DNA from: Prochlorococcus sp. AG-347-M23
Lineage (GTDB): Bacteria; Cyanobacteriota; Cyanobacteriia; PCC-6307; Cyanobiaceae
Length of the DNA stretch: 36,297 nucleotides
NCBI GenBank assembly: GCA_003278855.1
Contig: QCCU01000015.1
Coordinates: 1-36,297, forward strand
Direction: 5' to 3'
Numbering within the stretch: position 1 is the stretch's first letter; each line of letters starts with the position of its first letter. Below the pieces are notes generated by a model, which saw nothing but the letters and a program-made list of their open reading frames with translations, had not been told where the DNA came from and ran no database searches. Both the position numbers and the translations under genes were made by a program. Positions 34,034 through 36,297 of this stretch are shown here, piece after piece.

Positions 34034-34948
34034 TCAGTCTTTAAGCAACAAGGATGGAGCCAATAAAATACTTGAATAACTTCCAACTATAATTCCTAAT
34101 GATAAGGCTAATGAAAACCAAAATAGCGAGTAAGATCCAAACAAAATTATGCTTAATAAAGGGATTAGAGTTGTAATACTGGTAAACGTTGTTCTCCTAA
34201 ATGACTCGTTCACTGATAATTGAATAGTTTCGTTATAGCCTTCTTTATTTGATTTTAAATTTTCACGAATTCTATCAAAAATAACAACAGTATCATTTAC
34301 AGAATAACCAGCAATAGTAAGCAAGGACACAGCAAATAAACTATTAACCTCGACAGATAATATAATTCCCAACCAAGAAAATATACCGAAAACAATTAAT
34401 AAATCATGGAATAAGGCTAATAATGCAAATAATGCATATTTATTATCAAATCTAATAGTTATATATAAAGAAATTGCAAATAAAGAAACTAACAATGAAG
34501 TAACACAATTAGTAAGTAATCTTTTCCCAAGCTTTGGACCTATTAATCTTGAATCCTTACTCTCATAATTTAGAGGTCCAATAATATTATCAAGATTACT
34601 AATAAGATTATTTGATTCTTCGATACTCAAATAAGGAGTTCTTATTGAAATCAATTTATTATTATTTTGGGATTGTAATTTAATGTTATTTAATAGACTT
34701 TTATTTATAGAGTTCTCTCTTAGATTTTCTAAAACCGAATCTGGAGAAAAATTAGAACATTCCTCCTTACAAATTCTTTCTATTCTTAGTTCATTTCCCC
34801 CAACAAAATCCATCCCTAAATTTATAGGTTTCTTATAAGAAGTATTAAAAGTAGAATACAAAATTCCTAAAAGACTCAACAAAATAAGAACAGTTGAAAA
34901 ACCAAATATCTTTCTTTTATTTTTTATTAGTTCAAGATTATATTTCAT
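34034..34948 (-). CDS. secF: protein translocase subunit SecF
   Basis: A 304-aa RND-type membrane subunit that works with SecD to use the proton gradient for export through SecYEG. Features: N-terminal helix (about 15-33), NLGMDFVGGNELRIE at the start of the periplasmic domain, then five C-terminal spans. The family segments SVEVNSLFAVSLLTIAGYSVNDTVVIFDRIREN (containing the conserved Asp and the VIxDRIRE motif) and RTTFTSITTLIPLLSIILFG are intact. Frame and length are normal, in contrast to secD. Separated from secD by 21 bases on the same strand. Confidence 0.95.
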   Translation of the reverse strand: MKYNLELIKNKRKIFGFSTVLILLSLLGILYSTFNTSYKKPINLGMDFVGGNELRIERICKEECSNFSPDSVLENLRENSINKSLLNNIKLQSQNNNKLISIRTPYLSIEESNNLISNLDNIIGPLNYESKDSRLIGPKLGKRLLTNCVTSLLVSLFAISLYITIRFDNKYALFALLALFHDLLIVFGIFSWLGIILSVEVNSLFAVSLLTIAGYSVNDTVVIFDRIRENLKSNKEGYNETIQLSVNESFRRTTFTSITTLIPLLSIILFGSYSLFWFSLALSLGIIVGSYSSILLAPSLLLKD

Positions 34949-34969
34949 GGGAAATTTAAAATAAAAAAT

Positions 34970-36297
34970 TTAATTTGAAAAATTATTCCTTGGCAGATAG
35001 AGATTTTTCTGTCTCAATGATTGATATGTTATGAAAAATCGCAAAATAGTTTTAGAGCAATTTAATGAAGTAAACAAGCTTATTAAGACTCCAATACCTA
35101 ATGTTGCCGCAAAACCCTTAACAAAATTTGTTCCTAATAAAAACAATACAAAACAACTAAGAAGAGTTGTAATATGGCCATCAACTATGGATGAATTAGC
35201 TCTCTGAAAACCGCTATCAATAGATCTTGTAAGAGTATTACCATCATATAATTCTTCTCTAATTCTCTCAAATATTAAAATATTTGCATCAACTGCCATA
35301 CCGATGCTAAGTATAAGCCCAGATATTCCAGGTAGAGTCAAAGTTACAGGAATTAGAGAATATATTGCTAAGTTAAAGAAACCATAAAGTACTAGAGAAA
35401 GAACTGAAACAAAACCTAGAATTCTATAATTAAAAATCATAAAAATGCCAACAAAAATTAACCCACTAATTGCTGCATAAAGACTTTTTAAAATATTTTT
35501 GGATCCCAACAGAGCCCCTATTGTGTTAGTTTCTACTATTTCAATTGGCAATGGCAATGAGCCCCCTTTAAGTTGAACTTCTAATTCTCTAGCATTTTCA
35601 GCACTAAAATTACCACTTATTGTTGCTGATCCACCTGTAATTCCAGTATTAGCAAACTGATTACCAACACTGGCTTCACTTATTGATTCACCATCCAGAA
35701 TAATAGCCAATAGTTGATTAGTGCCAGCAATTGACTTTGTAATTTCTGCAAACTTTTCACCTCCTGAATTACTAAAAGTTAATAAAACTTCCCAATTACT
35801 ATTTGTTTGTTCTTGCCTCCTTCCTGCGTTAATAAGATCCTTACCTGATAAATCTGTTTTAATAAATAAATTTGTAATTTCTTTATTAACATATTCTTTT
35901 ATTTCAATTAACTTCCCATATAAATCATTACTAGTAGATGAATAATTCAATTCTTGCTCTATATCATTAAGATTATCTTGAAAAACTTTTAAGAAATTAT
36001 CATCGTTTTGATTTTTATTTAGAAAGGAATATTGGTCAATTAATTCTTTAATATTCAATCTCTGTAGTTGCAGGTTTTTTTAAATCTGTAGATGTTCCTT
36101 CTTTTTGGGTTCTAAATTCTAATAATGCTGTCTTACCTAATACCCTTGAAGCAACTAATGGATTTTGTTCCCCAGGTAATTCTAAAATCAATTGATCTCC
36201 ACCGAGGGTTTGCAAATTAGACTCAGAAACTCCCAAATTGTTAACACGCTTATCTATAACCGAATTAACTGCTTCAAGTTCATCCCTTGTTACCTTA
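34970..36297 (-). CDS. secD: protein translocase subunit SecD, frameshifted in an A7 run (partial)
   Basis: SecD is in two frames. The N-terminal part (window edge to 36048) reads KVTRDELEAVNSVIDKRVNNLGV and LGGDQLILELPGE...RVLGKTALLEFRTQKEG, then runs off frame to TAA at 36048-36050. The C-terminal part (34970 up to about 36080) holds the rest of the periplasmic domain and SecD TM block (GISGLILSIGMAVDANILIFERIREEL). Removing one A from the coding-strand A7 run (36075-36081) joins them as TDLKNLQLQRLNIKEL. Whether this is mutation, error or slippage is open. The gene's start is outside the window. Confidence 0.8.
36075..36081 (-). other. A7 homopolymer at the secD frame junction
   Basis: Seven A in the coding strand (T7 on the plus strand). 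With six A the SecD frame runs on without a stop; with seven the N-terminal frame ends ten codons later (PATTEIEY, TAA). It is the simplest site for the frame change. Confidence 0.6.

Noticed and set aside
1..36297. Mobile element, phage, CRISPR or defence island
   Set aside because: All genes are recognisable core or lineage-typical functions in uniform AT-rich sequence; no integrase, transposase, repeat array or target-site duplication seen. The tRNA-Ser shows no att-like duplication nearby.

Overview
The window is a densely packed, very AT-rich stretch of a cyanobacterial chromosome, most likely a high-light-adapted Prochlorococcus. The evidence is the photosynthesis genes (psaK, psb28, gun4), plastid-like partners (dxs, a cyclophilin, a plant-type ferredoxin, DUF2499/DUF3593/DUF3110/DUF6439 proteins), proteins rich in Lys/Asn/Ile, very short intergenic gaps and many overlapping gene ends. 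The lineage assignment is inference from gene content and base composition; no search was run. I see no phage, IS element, CRISPR array or integrase. This is ordinary core genome, and the points of interest are at the level of start codons, frameshifts, regulation and small proteins.

Layout. 1-3.0 kb: end of purN (+), argC (-), ribBA (+). 3.0-6.8 kb: a minus-strand block of cyclophilin, DUF3110 protein, a DnaJ-type co-chaperone and a DnaK3-like Hsp70 whose 3' end overlaps dnaJ. 7.0 kb: tRNA-Ser(GGA) (-). 7.2-13.4 kb: a plus-strand run of ferredoxin, inositol monophosphatase-family enzyme, hisZ, htpG, rpmB, a secreted PrxQ/BCP peroxiredoxin, the DUF2499/DUF3593 membrane pair and psaK. 13.4-15.3 kb: dxs (-). 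15.4-17.8 kb: ilvA, scpB and a YGGT protein (+); mazG-like (-). 18.2-23.8 kb: pyk, a MacB-type permease, bioY, lspA and a membrane GTPase, in a nearly gapless plus-strand array. 23.8-27.0 kb: a tiny membrane protein and a PLP decarboxylase (-), tadA (+), and a class V aminotransferase (-). 27.1-28.7 kb: glnA with an NtcA-type promoter and a strong terminator. 28.8-33.8 kb: a methyltransferase, DUF6439 protein, RsbW-like ATPase (-), gun4 (-), mnmH, psb28 and an AI-2E family permease. 33.8-36.3 kb: a 59-aa membrane protein, secF and secD (-); secD is frameshifted in an A7 run and runs off the window.

Points most worth a second look: (1) secD is split by an apparent +1 frameshift at a run of seven A, a candidate for transcriptional slippage, mutation or error; (2) scpB has an intact, well conserved frame but no ATG, GTG or TTG before its conserved N-terminus; (3) glnA carries a GTT-N8-TAC box exactly 22 nt ahead of a TAN3T box, which fixes its start at 27248, and its product has Phe at the position of the E. 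coli adenylylated Tyr; (4) two small membrane proteins (about 45 and 59 aa) lie directly behind the PLP decarboxylase and secF; (5) the PLP decarboxylase has Gln instead of the usual His before its PLP lysine; (6) the peroxiredoxin lacks the usual +5 resolving Cys but has one at +36.

No intergenic stretch exceeds 300 bases. The largest (6826-7038 and 27034-27247) are described below. I found no convincing new defence or mobile system.
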